Assembly (NCBI GenBank): GCA_026929865.2
Contig: CM049398.1
Location: forward strand, 17,335,501-17,399,500
Direction: 5' to 3'
Source: Hyperoplus lanceolatus
Lineage: Eukaryota > Chordata > Actinopteri > Uranoscopiformes > Ammodytidae
Length of the DNA: 64,000 nt
Shown here: one piece after another, positions 10,762 through 21,255 of the stretch
Layout: each line of letters begins with the position of its first letter
Numbering within the stretch: position 1 is the first letter of the stretch
Notes under the pieces: generated by a model
Told to the model about the DNA's origin: nothing
The model's database searches: none
What the model saw: the letters and a program-made list of their open reading frames with translations, nothing else
Position numbers and translations under genes: made by a program

Positions 10762-10896
10762 CTGTACCACACCAGTGCACGAGTCAAGGAAGATGCATCC
10801 TTTGGGTTCCTTGGAGATCTTTTCATCTTTGTAGAAGTTCATAATGTAGGAGTTATCTGTCAACTGGGTGAGCTGGAAATATCTCCTCTTGAATGA
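10762..10896 (-). CDS. dock10: dock10 exon 7 (PH domain core, residues 205-249)
   Basis: Forty-five codons begin [20 protein letters not shown] and end [17 protein letters not shown] and the [14 protein letters not shown] strand are the basic loop and following strands of the DOCK-D PH domain, which binds membrane phosphoinositides. The exon is symmetric (phase 0-0) with donor CAG|GTGGGT. Confidence 0.97.
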
Positions 10897-11286
10897 CTGC
10901 ACAGATAAAAAGAATTGGGGTTTGAATACATTTAACTAGTTTAAGGACAAAAGTCATAGGCTACTACTTATTTAAGCTGTATACTAAAAATGATCCAAAA
11001 ACATCAAATATATATTATTGGAATGAACTGTCATCTATTTATAAGATTAATCCTTGAACGATTGCAATGATGTCCACAGTGTTATATAAAAAAAATACTT
11101 CAAAAAGGAAGAAGAAAGACAATTCCTGCAAAACAGGAGTCACATTTCAAGTTCAAACCAAGTTTACGAGGTCAGAGAGCATCATGAGCTGAAAGCACGG
11201 GGAGATGTCAGGGTTGGCAGGGTGAAAAGACCAGACAGAAAAAGTGTGTGCGTGTGTGTGCATGAAAAGGGAGAGAGCATCCTCAC

Positions 11287-11427
11287 CCGAACAGTGATGC
11301 TATTGTTGACGGTGCTGTTAAAGTTCCCTTTGTAGAGCCAGCCTGACCGAAACACACCGATCCCTCCTCCTCCTCCACCTCCACAGCCTCCCCCTCCTCC
11401 CTTTGACGAGGACAAGGAGGTGGTATC
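11287..11427 (-). CDS. dock10: dock10 exon 6 (poly-Gly linker and start of PH domain, residues 158-204)
   Basis: The exon encodes DTTSLSSSK, then five Gly, one Cys and seven Gly, then [15 protein letters not shown] and [17 protein letters not shown] is strand 1 of the PH domain. The Gly tract is made of GGA/GGG/GGT codons and looks expanded by trinucleotide slippage relative to the shorter Gly run I recall for mammalian DOCK10. It is a flexible linker. The donor is CGG|GTGAGG in phase 0. Confidence 0.95.
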
Positions 11428-11762
11428 CTGTAAAAACGCAAATACAGTCAGCTGTTAATAGCTATACGCTTGCTATGCAATCATTCAATCATCAATACGC
11501 TCTGACACAGAGGAGCAGGGGATCAATAGTGAAAAGGAAAACTTTCCTAGACTCTATTTTAGGAACGGCCATTTGTCAGCCGAATTACGTTCAGAAACAA
11601 TCTCCGACTGGCTTGTAATAGGCTAACTGCTTGTGCAAAGTATATTTTAATCGCTTTAAGGCCTCTGTTAAACTAATTAGAACACCAGGCTCAGGATGTT
11701 CCCAGTATGTAATGCATTTCGCTCTAAAAGCATTTTGTCAGAAAGATGGTTACATTACTGAC

Positions 11763-11835
11763 CTCATCCTTGTCCACGTCCTCATAGTCGATCTCAAAAG
11801 AATGGGATGGCAGCTTCTCTGCCTTGTACAGTTTC
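11763..11835 (-). CDS. dock10: dock10 exon 5 (residues 133-157)
   Basis: The first base completes the split Arg codon, then the exon reads KLYKAEKLPSHSFEIDYEDV and DKDE. This acidic segment, EKLPSHSFEIDxEDxDKDE, is characteristic of DOCK10. The donor GAG|GTCAGT and the acceptor TTCTAG are canonical. Confidence 0.94.
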
Positions 11836-11982
11836 CTAGAAAAGCAAAGGGGAAAAGTAGATGAGACAAATGTGGCAAGAGGTGTTTATCTGATGTGTGA
11901 ACTCTGATTACTAAATTCAGGGAAAAATGGTTTCAGAAATGTAATTAGTCCAATCTATCTCAGTGGTGCAAATGACTGTGTG

Positions 11983-12056
<74 letters not shown>

Positions 12057-13111
12057 GGGGGGGGCGGGGAGGGGGGAGATGCTTTGCTCCATCGGTCTCC
12101 TGTCAGGAGTCAACAATAGGTAGTCCTCGTTCGATTACCGCTCCACTGGTTTCACAGGCCGAACCTGTCTTTGTGTGCGAGCCACGGGATAAAATGCTTT
12201 TGTGTGTGTGCTGCGAGCTGCAAACAGCAAGGCTGCAGTCTGTGAAGGATAACACTGAAACCAACCCTCTGCTAAAAGTCACACAGTCTTAAAAAAAATC
12301 GGTCTAAGGAGGACTATGTTTAGAAGATTTCTCGTGATTGCTGGCTGGCTACTGACAGAGGAATGCTAATATTGGCTTGCACAGATGAAGATCGCTCCGC
12401 TCAATCTCAGTGGTGGCGACCACACATATACAATGGCTGTATTCCCATTGTACTATGCTTTCCCTGGTGTACCGCTTAAAGTTTATAGTTGGTTAGCATG
12501 TCAGCCATATTAAGAAATATATAACAGTGTTTTTATGCTAACTCCACTGCTCCAAACAGACAGCACCAGTTTGTATGATTGTGCTATAACATGTTTAAGC
12601 GGTATCTTTACAGTTCTTCCTGGTTGTCAGTGCAAAAGGTCGTGTGAACTGACTGAAGGAATACATTGGCAGCCCATGGGACAGAAGAGGGACATTCCTG
12701 TGGTTGAGTGCAGTTACTGCAGGGCGGCTTGGGGTCAGGCTCACTGGGACAAAAAAAAGAAGCCAGTTGACTGACAGCCAGCCCAGTTTAAATATATTAA
12801 TGACTGAGTGACACACTGCCTGAATGGGTATCTGTACCCGTTCGTACTTTTTCAATTAAGCGTTTTTCGCTTTTATTAGACAGAGTGAAAAAGGGGGCAA
12901 CGAGGTGATGGAATCAAGAGAACGACCATTAGGTTGGATGCGATGAGGACGGAGCCTCTACATTGAACACATAATCAAAGTTCGCCGTTTTCCCCTTGCT
13001 TTTAGCCATAGCTCTATTATGCTAAGCTAAACATCTCCTGGCTGTAGCTTTCATATTATAGAGCATAAATCCCATACAGCGAACAGGCGTATAGAGAGAA
13101 CATCTTATTAC
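11836..13111. other. dock10 intron 4
   Basis: This 1.28-kb intron contains a (GT)n tract of about 78 bp (11975-12052) followed at once by a G-rich run (about 12056-12079). The remainder shows no recognisable element. Confidence 0.7.
11975..12079. repeat. (GT)n tract followed by a G run
   Basis: About 78 bp of GT are followed by GGGG-rich sequence with potential for G-quadruplex formation on the plus strand. Confidence 0.9.
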
Positions 13112-13194
13112 CTGGGCAACAGACGGTAGTCTCCAGCGTAGTCGTCATACTTGAACTGCACCACATTCAGCTCAGAGTTGTAGTACTGACAGGC
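13112..13194 (-). CDS. dock10: dock10 exon 4 (residues 106-133)
   Basis: It encodes ACQYYNSELNVVQFKYDDYA followed by GDYRLLPR, the conserved VxFKYdDYsGDxRxLP block of the DOCK9/10/11 N-terminal region. The exon is 83 bp, starts in phase 0 and ends after two bases of an Arg codon completed by exon 5. The donor is CCAG|GTAATA. Confidence 0.93.
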
Positions 13195-13946
13195 CTGTGG
13201 GGTAGGAGGGAGATTGAGTTGAACAGGATTAAATATTAACAATCCAAAATGATGGAACCTCTCTGGGAACATTTACACCTGGGGCGGTTGGAAAAGTCTC
13301 CAGACAATGAAGGGAGCTGAAAGCGCAGAGAGACCTGAGCTCTCCAGAGGCCTAGATACTAGATACTCATATGCAGGGCTGGGATTCATTATTAGATTAT
13401 TTAAATCATGAAAAGGAACTGAATTAAGACTGTGTCCCCAAGGAACCTGCCAAAAAAAGAGAGATCTTAACATCTTAATAGATTACTTGTCTGTCTCAAG
13501 GGCTGAAATGTTCCTCTCACAGGGTGTGTGTGCTAATACCGAATTGTAGCCCACATACACAAGTCAAAATGATTGGAAGGCAGTTTCACATCCTCTCCTA
13601 TTATGTGTCTGCTTGCTGAATGCCCTGTTGGTATCCTCTTTATACCCATATTGCTGAGAAGGATCTTGATCGTTTGTTAACAATGCCGGCGCCGCAAATT
13701 ATAAACAGACTAAAACACACTATGACTTACAATTTTAACCTCAGACAGGACAGCGTTCGTGCACGGACACTAACACACACACACACACACAACGAAAGTC
13801 AAACACACACTAGTCTTCAGTGAGCTGTGACAGTACTGTCTTGGGAGTTTCCGTCTACTCAGATATTATTTCTCCACTGAGATTATGGCTGGTCGACCTT
13901 AAATGAGCCCTGATCGCCCTCACTGACACACACACACGACAGACAG

Positions 13947-13977
<31 letters not shown>

Positions 13978-14153
13978 GATAGGCACGTACATCTGGTTTA
14001 TTTTAGAGAGGCTAGGAGGAGGAGGCTCCACAAGTATCAGGATGTCCTATATTAAGAACAGCCTAAACTGACAAACGTAACCACCTCCAACCAAAATTAT
14101 TTTAATTCCAAACCACAATGGCTTGGAGTGAAGTGTGGTAGACAGACCGATAG

Positions 14154-14204
<51 letters not shown>

Positions 14205-14214
14205 AACACCTCAC
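13195..14214. other. dock10 intron 3
   Basis: This is a 1.02-kb intron with short CA tracts at about 13776-13791 and 13927-13975 and a pure CA tract at 14155-14202. No coding potential is seen. Confidence 0.7.
14155..14202. repeat. (CA)n microsatellite next to exon 3 donor
   Basis: About 48 bp of pure CA read as UG in the transcript, beginning 12 nt downstream of the exon 3 5' splice site. Confidence 0.95.
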
Positions 14215-14304
14215 CTGTCTGACCAGCAGACATTCAGACTGTAGTTCTGCCCCCTCTGGAACAGTTGACTTGAGAGTCCGACTCTCCTGAGGAACAGTGG
14301 AAAC
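14215..14304 (-). CDS. dock10: dock10 exon 3 (residues 76-105)
   Basis: The 30 codons begin VSTVPQESRTLKSTVPEGAE and end CLLVRQ, matching the family motif TLxSTVPEdAE. Acceptor CCAG and donor CAG|GTGAGG are both clear. The exon is symmetric (phase 0-0), so it could be skipped without a frameshift. A pure CA microsatellite, UG in the pre-mRNA, starts only 12 nt after its 5' splice site. Confidence 0.93.
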
Positions 14305-15233
14305 CTGGAGGGATAATGATCGAGAAGGGACTGTTAGTTTGACAAGAGGAGGACATAGAGCTTTTTTTTATTTGCGGGGGATGAGTCACCTCCACTAACT
14401 AATATATAAGAATGACATACTTTATTGTCATAAAACATTGTCATTATGGGGAAAAGAGCAGAGTCGGCATTTCACATTTTAAAAAAAATTCAATAAGCGT
14501 GGGTGTTGTTCAGGCTGTCATCCATTAAAAATAAAAATGGTCGCAAGCTGAGATGTGTGAGGGTCTGGGTGGCTCGTGTCTCTGCCAGAATCACGGCCAC
14601 TGAGCCACAGTATTTCTTTTGCTATACGCCGCAGACATAATTCGACAGTTAAACCATTGTGATGAAATCTAAAGAAACACATTATACAGATTTGTGGAAA
14701 ATAAGATAAAACAACTTTGTAGAAATAAGTGGAGAAACAAAAATGGTTAGGGTTAGGTGCGTACCGAATCTATTTTAATCATACGTTACAGCCTTCAGAC
14801 CAACATTTCGGAGACATCCATCATCAAACATCAAAAGAGTCAAACATATTTTGGATTGGGCTCATGGTAGCACGAAATGTTACACTTCAAGTTATTGTTT
14901 TTTCCTATAAATATAATTGTACGTAAGACCAGATAATCACAACATAAAAACCCTATGTGTCTTCAGGTTACTCTTACAGTTAAAACGAATGAAACTGAAA
15001 CGAGCAAAGAATAATAAAATATGACGTAAGAAACACAGCCTTTACAGTTTATTTGACCATGGTATGAAGTCACTGTGATAACGCATCACTCCTTTTACAC
15101 TGTATAGACCTGAATCTATCTTTGTCCAGTACTTTCCCATTCAAATCAGCCTCAGATGCACTTTGTCAATTTGTAATTAGAAAATGTTAGCATGCAAACA
15201 CGCTAAACTAGGATGATGAACATGGCAGACCAG

Positions 15234-16517
15234 GGGCCTGTTTCAGGTAGCTGGTTTTACATACTCTGGATTTAACCCTGCGCTCTGAGTTGGTAAACTC
15301 AGAGCACAGGGTTGATAAGCAACTCTGGGTTTTCGGTTTCAGAACAGTGGATCGGCGTTGGGTTTATCAACTCTGAGCTTGTTCACTCTGGGTGGAGCGT
15401 GTGCATAAAAGCCATCGTCAATGGATCGCTGATAACATGATTCACCATGGAAACAGAAGAAACAAATGATTGATCCTCCCACTTCTCCACTTCTCAAAAC
15501 AGAAAAAAGAAATCTCCGCTCCTCCCACTAGAGTTAGAAATATTAACGAATGATCTTATGGTAGCCTATGGAGAAGAATTAACGGGATATTGTCTCATAA
15601 GTCTGATCTAATCTCCTCGGCAATTCAGAAAAAAAACAGAGGAAACATTTTTTGTCAAGATAATCATTTCGCTTCCGTATGAGAAGCCATAGTCTATTTT
15701 AAAAAGTTACGCATATCAGCTGTAAAGTAATAAAGCTGGCGCGGCACACATGGACATATAAAGAAAGGCGGCACAGCATTGCTGACAGTGCCTAAAGCCT
15801 ACTGTGCAGTAAACAGAACAGACTGTCGCTTCTGAGTGAAATACATTAACGTCAAGACACATTAGGTGACAGTTTCCATTGAAGAGCCTGATTGATGTAT
15901 TACCAGATCCATTTTCCTCAAGTGATCACAGTTTAAATTATTATATTATTTTTATATTCATATTAGGCTATTTAACGAGGCTTGTCTGTGACTTTAGGAT
16001 CGCACAAGTGAACTACAACGATCGCGTGCAGCCGCAGCGTTACATGAATCCACCTGACATAAATCTGTTCAGTGGCACAGACGTTAAAAAACATACAATA
16101 CAAATAGGTTTATTAATCTGAATGTAGAGCATGTCACGATGTGTAAGGTGGCCGCCTATATGAACGGACCGAGGGCTGAGAACAAGGCTACTGATCAGAT
16201 AGGCCTAAATGATCGGTCAAACGTAAAATCATCAGGAAATGATAAAAACATCCCGATGGAGATTTCTATAGAGTGATTTTGCTTCAAACTGTACAGGGAC
16301 GCGTGTGACGGTGACACTCTTTCTTCAGCGTAAAGTGAAAACAAACTCAGGGTAGGTCTAACCTCCCGAGCAGGTTAGACCCACGGCGTATGTTGCCGCA
16401 GTAACTGACTCTCGGTTGCGCTGAACCTGCTACCTGAAACGGAAAACCCAGAGTTTCCACTAACTCAGAGCGAACAAACTCTGGGTTGCCTCAAAACCAG
16501 CTACCTGAAACAGGCCC
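15234..16517. mobile_element. DNA transposon with terminal inverted repeats (PIF/Harbinger-like, non-autonomous)
   Basis: The ends are inverted repeats: GGGCCTGTTTCAGGTAGCTG on the left and CAGCTACCTGAAACAGGCCC on the right, with further inverted similarity inward around AACTCTGGGTT and AACCCAGAGTT. The element is flanked on both sides by CAG, a possible 3-bp target duplication. The 3-bp duplication and the GGGCCTGTTTCA start suggest PIF/Harbinger, but I see no transposase reading frame inside, so it would depend on another copy. Superfamily assignment is tentative. Confidence 0.7.
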
Positions 16518-17883
16518 CAGTAAAACATCAGCATGTCAACATTATGATTGTGCACCGCTGTGCCTCAATATAGCCTCACAGAGACGCTAACATAATCGTG
16601 AAGAGAGGAAATGCAAAAGTTATCTAGTGCATTGATGTAGTATTCATTCATTCCTTCTTCTTGAGATCTTTAAGGTGCACATTCATATTCAAAAAGAAAT
16701 GCAGATGAGGGTCCTCAAGTGATTGTGCAAATTGAGAATGAAAACAAGTCAGCACTCAAGATATCTGAGCAGGAACAGAGTCAGACGTTGATGTATGGGT
16801 CAAAGACGTGACGCCTTCATTTTCTGTACTCCTGCATTCATTTGAAATTGAGAAATTATTCAAATACATAAATGTATACAATATATTTGTGGCATATTGA
16901 CCATATATGTGCTCACTTAAACTTTTCAAAGAACATAAGTCATTTGCAATTTTCTGTTATCCAAAGTGTCAAAAAATCATGTGGTGCGACCGTCCACAAT
17001 GATTTTTTGTTTTTAAAACTTCTTTGACATTACTCTGAATGCCCTATTTGGCATGACCTCCTAAATGTGTTGTAGTTCTGTGCAAAATTGCAAAGCATTT
17101 GCATTTACATTTCCATCATTATATACAAACAAACTTTGTACCAAATTGTCCATTTCATGAAATATCATGTGGTGCGACCATCAAGAACAACCACTTTTAG
17201 TACTTTTATGTTGAAATCCATTCAAAGACAGGAAAGTGCATCATATGCCAATTTACCAAGGACCCATGGAAGCTTCAAACAGGTTTGTAGCTCACTCTTA
17301 AATTTGGAAAAAATCAACCTTTATAACGGCTGGTATGATGTGTCGACTTTTGGATGTCATGTGGTACGACCGCAAAAAAACAATAAATATGAAGTTATTT
17401 CTACAAATATATACTTTTATTATAAATGTCTTGGTGCCCTACTGTTCAAAGCTAGCTTGTTTTCTTTAGGTGGCCCATTCTGTGCCTGTAAATTCTGATT
17501 GAACTTGAAAATATCATGCGGCGCGACCAAATATCATGTGGTGCAACCATTGTTAAGTGCTTTCCATGATAGAAATATGTCCTAGATTGGCAGTTTTTGT
17601 GTTTATATATATAGTTGATGATTCACATGCATTAAGTACTTTTTTTAAAATATTATTAAAATACTTTTATGTAATCTGAGATCTATTTTCTAACATTTCA
17701 GAAAAACTGGCTTATGTCTAATAATATGAGAACAAAAATGTAAAGATTATTTTGGAGAATGTCATTTCACTTTCATAATTATGCATTTATTATTAACATG
17801 TGTATTTCTATTACAGTTTTAATCTTTTTTTACTAGATGCCACTGCCAAACAAAGTGAAATCTGTCAACAGGCAGCATGTTAA

Positions 17884-18193
17884 AGGTAGATGTCAGTGAC
17901 TCTGGAGAAAGCTTGTTGTAAAAATCCCATTTTGACCAATCAGTGAATATCTCCTCATGATCTGCTGCTACCTGTGTTTACTGTGTGTGTTCACTGAAAA
18001 TAAATACACAGCCTAGGCTCAGTAAACGGGCAACTTTGTTTACATACCAGTTTACAGAGTCTAGGCTGTACATTAACACCAGATTCTTTTTTCAGCACGC
18101 ACACAGTATGGACAGGTAGTGTGAGGAGATATTCACTGATTCTGACAAAAAAGTGATTTTGACAAGCGTTCTCCAGAATCGCTGACTTCTCCT
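17884..18193. mobile_element. TTAA-type foldback MITE, copy 2
   Basis: This 310-bp element starts AGGTAGATGTCAGTGACTCT and ends GCTGACTTCTCCT and is flanked on both sides by TTAA. The two arms of about 140 bp are imperfect inverted repeats: the CACAGCCTAGGCTCAGTAAAC side faces TTTACAGAGTCTAGGCTGTA near the centre. It is non-coding. The TTAA target points to the piggyBac or Kolobok superfamilies. Confidence 0.85.
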
Positions 18194-18318
18194 TTAATCC
18201 TTTATCTACAGAGTCGAGTACCTTGCGAGGAGGAGAAGGACGTTTCATAAACCCATCAGCGACATGATTACTGTCAAGTTAAATTACTTGTCTATTCATG
18301 AATGTGTACTGCAATTAA

Positions 18319-18835
18319 AGGTGGGAGTCAGCAATTCTGGAGAAGGCTTGTTGTCAATATCCCTTTTTGACAAAATCAGTGAATACCTCCTCACCATCCA
18401 CTACCTGTCTGTACTGTGTGTGCATTGGAAAAAAAATCTGGTGTTAATTCACATCCTAGGCTGTTATGTAAACAAAGGGGTTCCGACCAAACCCCCGTAA
18501 CTAGGGGTTGCATGTGTTTTTGTAGTAGTCTCCTAGCTAATGTGACAATAAGCATGTCAACACTTAATTTGGTGTTGAAGCCAAGTACTTGTCAAAGCTA
18601 AAGTATAAGCCGATCAGCTTAGCCTATATCGATAGCATTGCTGCTGGTTACAATGGGTTGGACAAAGCCCCTTTTGTTAACATACCAGTTTACGGAGCCT
18701 AGGCTGTGTATTAACACCAGATTTATTTTCAGTGGACACACAGTAGGGACAGGTAGTGGCTCGTGAGGAGATATTCACTGACTTTGAAACTAAAAGGGAC
18801 TTGACAAGCATTCTCGAGAGTTTGCCGAAGCACCT
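18319..18835. mobile_element. TTAA-type foldback MITE, copy 3 (longer form)
   Basis: This 517-bp element has the same arms as copy 2 and is flanked by TTAA on both sides. It carries about 180 bp of extra central sequence (about 18477-18655), so it may be closer to a longer parent or may have captured DNA. It lies only 125 bp from copy 2. Confidence 0.82.
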
Positions 18836-20229
18836 TTAAATGTTTGTTTTGTTGCTTCAAATTTTTATGAAAATGTGATGTTTATGAAATATTTCTTCGT
18901 GAAAATTCTGTGGAAGTTTAATAAAATCTGGTTTAAATCAATGTTTTTGTATGAAATTTATTGTTTATTGACCTATTTTATATATTTTCAATCATATAAG
19001 GTATTTATGTCATTTGGTGCGACCAATAGTCATCCGGTGCGACCAGTAATAGTAATAATTGTATTCAATTAAAAATAAAATATGCCATTTTTGTGGGCGA
19101 AATGGTAATCACTTATACAGTATGCTCAAGTGTAAGGTATTCCTTAAACATTTATATCAGTTTTATGCAATATACAGGAAAATCAAGTCTGCTGACTGCA
19201 TTTACGTAGGCAGCTTGGATATTATAGAAAATAATTATGGTCTAATTTGTTACAAAATCTCAAAAAAAATGTAATTACATTACTTCTAAAATTGTTTATT
19301 ACTAATCAACTGGTAAAATAAATATGAAGCATGTTTTGTAAATTCATTATTTTAAGTTAAATCACGGTCGCACCACATGACACTTTTGAAGGCCATGGCC
19401 CAATCATATACATGAAAAAGCACTAAAATAACTTAATCTAAAAAATGTATATGAATTTATCAGTACGCAACATTCTTAATGTTTGAACAATTGCAAAATA
19501 TGTTCTTATTTTTTGTATTTTTAAATTAGCTTGTTGAAAACCCTTATACGTCAATGACCCGTATGCTACCCAATCAGCTGACTGGAGCACTGGGCTCACT
19601 GACCAACTGGCAATGAAGCAAATCTGGTAAATGCCTTTTTTTGCATTAGCGTTACTCTGCCACACCACTTTCACTTACAATTATGGAAATGGGACTGTAG
19701 GCTGCAGATACAAAGACAATCAGAGGAGATTGTGTTGAAGACAGAAAGAGCTGGGAACCAGCAAAGTCGTGCATAGGGAGGAGGAGTGCATTAACATAGC
19801 AATTAAAGTACAAATGAACTAAAAAGCTAAAGGTAGTTCTAGTTGTAGAGAAGGAATTATTCAATGCAATGACAAGACTGCAATGCATGCATGTTTAGTG
19901 TGAATAAGTGTCATGCATGTCACACATTGCCTGTTGAACAACAATGTATGTATCACTGTCTAATCATGATCTTACAACTTGGACTGTGTTCAAAATCACT
20001 CCCCTATTCACTAAATAGTGGCACTAATGCTATTATCCATATGTGTCCAACATTTAAATTCACTTCTCATGATAGAGTAAACCATTGAGTGTCTATTCAT
20101 GAATGGAAACAGTAAATGATGGTATGAAGGTCTATATGTTTTGGATTTTGCTTTAAACTGGTAAGCTTTATACAACAGGGGTTAGTTGATGATGAATTCA
20201 GGACTTTCTTGCTCTGACTGCACTGACAA

Positions 20230-20251
20230 CACACACACACACACACACACC
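20230..20251. repeat. short (CA)n tract near exon 2 donor
   Basis: About 22 bp of CA, extended by an imperfect CATACACACA, read as UG in the transcript. It sits about 24 nt behind the exon 2 5' splice site. Confidence 0.85.
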
Positions 20252-20274
20252 ATACACACATAGCACGCACTTAC

Positions 20275-20391
20275 CGAAAAATCATTGTCAGGGAACAGGA
20301 GCAGGTCTCTGAGCGGGTCTTCATTCAACTCATCCACCAGTTCAGAGATGACAGTCTCATAGTCAAGAGGATCAACCAGCTTGGGCTTCTC
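20275..20391 (-). CDS. dock10: dock10 exon 2 (residues 37-75)
   Basis: The exon encodes EKPKLVDPLDYETVISEL, then VDELNEDPLRDLLLFPDNDFS, the conserved DOCK-D stretch after the basic N-terminus. The donor is TCG|GTAAGT. The acceptor is a tandem CAGCAG, so the exon may start at 20394 instead and add one Gln. It is symmetric (phase 0-0) and is the common exon that exon 1 or exon 1b would join. A CA tract (UG in the transcript) begins about 24 nt into the following intron. Confidence 0.93.
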
Positions 20392-20394
20392 CTG

Positions 20395-21199
20395 CTGCAA
20401 ACACAAACACAGACAGTTAATCAGTGTTCCTTGTTGTGTGGGTATAACACCTCAATAAAATAAAATAAACGATAATACATAATAAGGTATAATACAGTGC
20501 ATACTGATGCACTGAAATGTGTCAAGCATTGCAATTTAGTAATCAAATCGATGATTTGATTTGATGAAATGTCTTGATTAGTTTCACACTTCACAAAAAA
20601 TACGTATGCAGTGCACACAGTTTGTCATATGTTGTTAAACTGTTTGAATAAAGATTTTTTACATTCCCTAAATAAATAAATAAAAAAACTCAAAACTGTG
20701 ATGGAGTTAATGTCTTGGATATTGATCATAATCAAATTATACACACACATGTAATGTTTAGTGCAGTTCGGTGCAGCTTTGTTGGTGACTCGCGTAATGA
20801 CTTCATGATAATGACATCATCACGACCAAAAATAAATCGAAGAGGAAGTTCTGTTTCAGCTGAAGCGAGGAGCAATATTAGATACTTAGTGTGAGACATC
20901 ATTTAACCAGACACACAACACATGGATTGTGAAAGTGGATTTCCTTTTTCAGTAAATTCAAACTTCACAAAGCAACCATGGCAAACGCCTCAAAAACTTC
21001 AAAAACGAAAAAAAATACCACAGACAAGAGTTTCAACTCAACAGTCGCTTCGAAATATGAAGGTCAAACCCCGTTTTACAGCCTCAGTGCATACACCACT
21101 GTACCAGAAAGATGATGCACCAATCCATTACAACAGGAAACATTTATTTTCTCAAAGAAATGTCAAACTATGTTGAAGGGTGATGTAACTGGTCAATGA

Positions 21200-21255
<56 letters not shown>

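Larger units (their letters stand above)
16978..19379. repeat. region with eight copies of a 14-bp motif CATGTGGTGCGACC
   Basis: Direct copies, some with one to three changes, lie at 16978, 17166, 17358, 17515, 17535, 19011 and 19031. One inverted copy lies at 19366-19379. The spacers are AT-rich. Two foldback MITEs (17884-18193 and 18319-18835) have inserted between the fifth and sixth copies. The pattern resembles subterminal repeats of an unidentified transposon or a decayed minisatellite, and no family is recognised. Confidence 0.75.
14305..20274. other. dock10 intron 2, rich in transposon remnants
   Basis: This is a 6-kb intron. It holds a 1.28-kb terminal-inverted-repeat element (15234-16517), an AT-rich region with repeated CATGTGGTGCGACC motifs (16978-19379) and two TTAA-type foldback elements. 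The parts at 14305-15233 and 19380-20229 look unique. A short CA tract (20230-20251) lies near exon 2. Confidence 0.75.

Noticed and set aside
17088-17498. 136-codon plus-strand frame containing HVVRP twice
   Set aside because: The peptide repeat simply translates the 14-bp DNA motif. The frame has no recognisable domain or splice context.
16978-19379. Repeated 14-bp motif considered as a CRISPR-like array
   Set aside because: The genome is eukaryotic, spacing is irregular (20 to about 1,460 bp), copies vary and one is inverted. It fits transposon subterminal repeats better.
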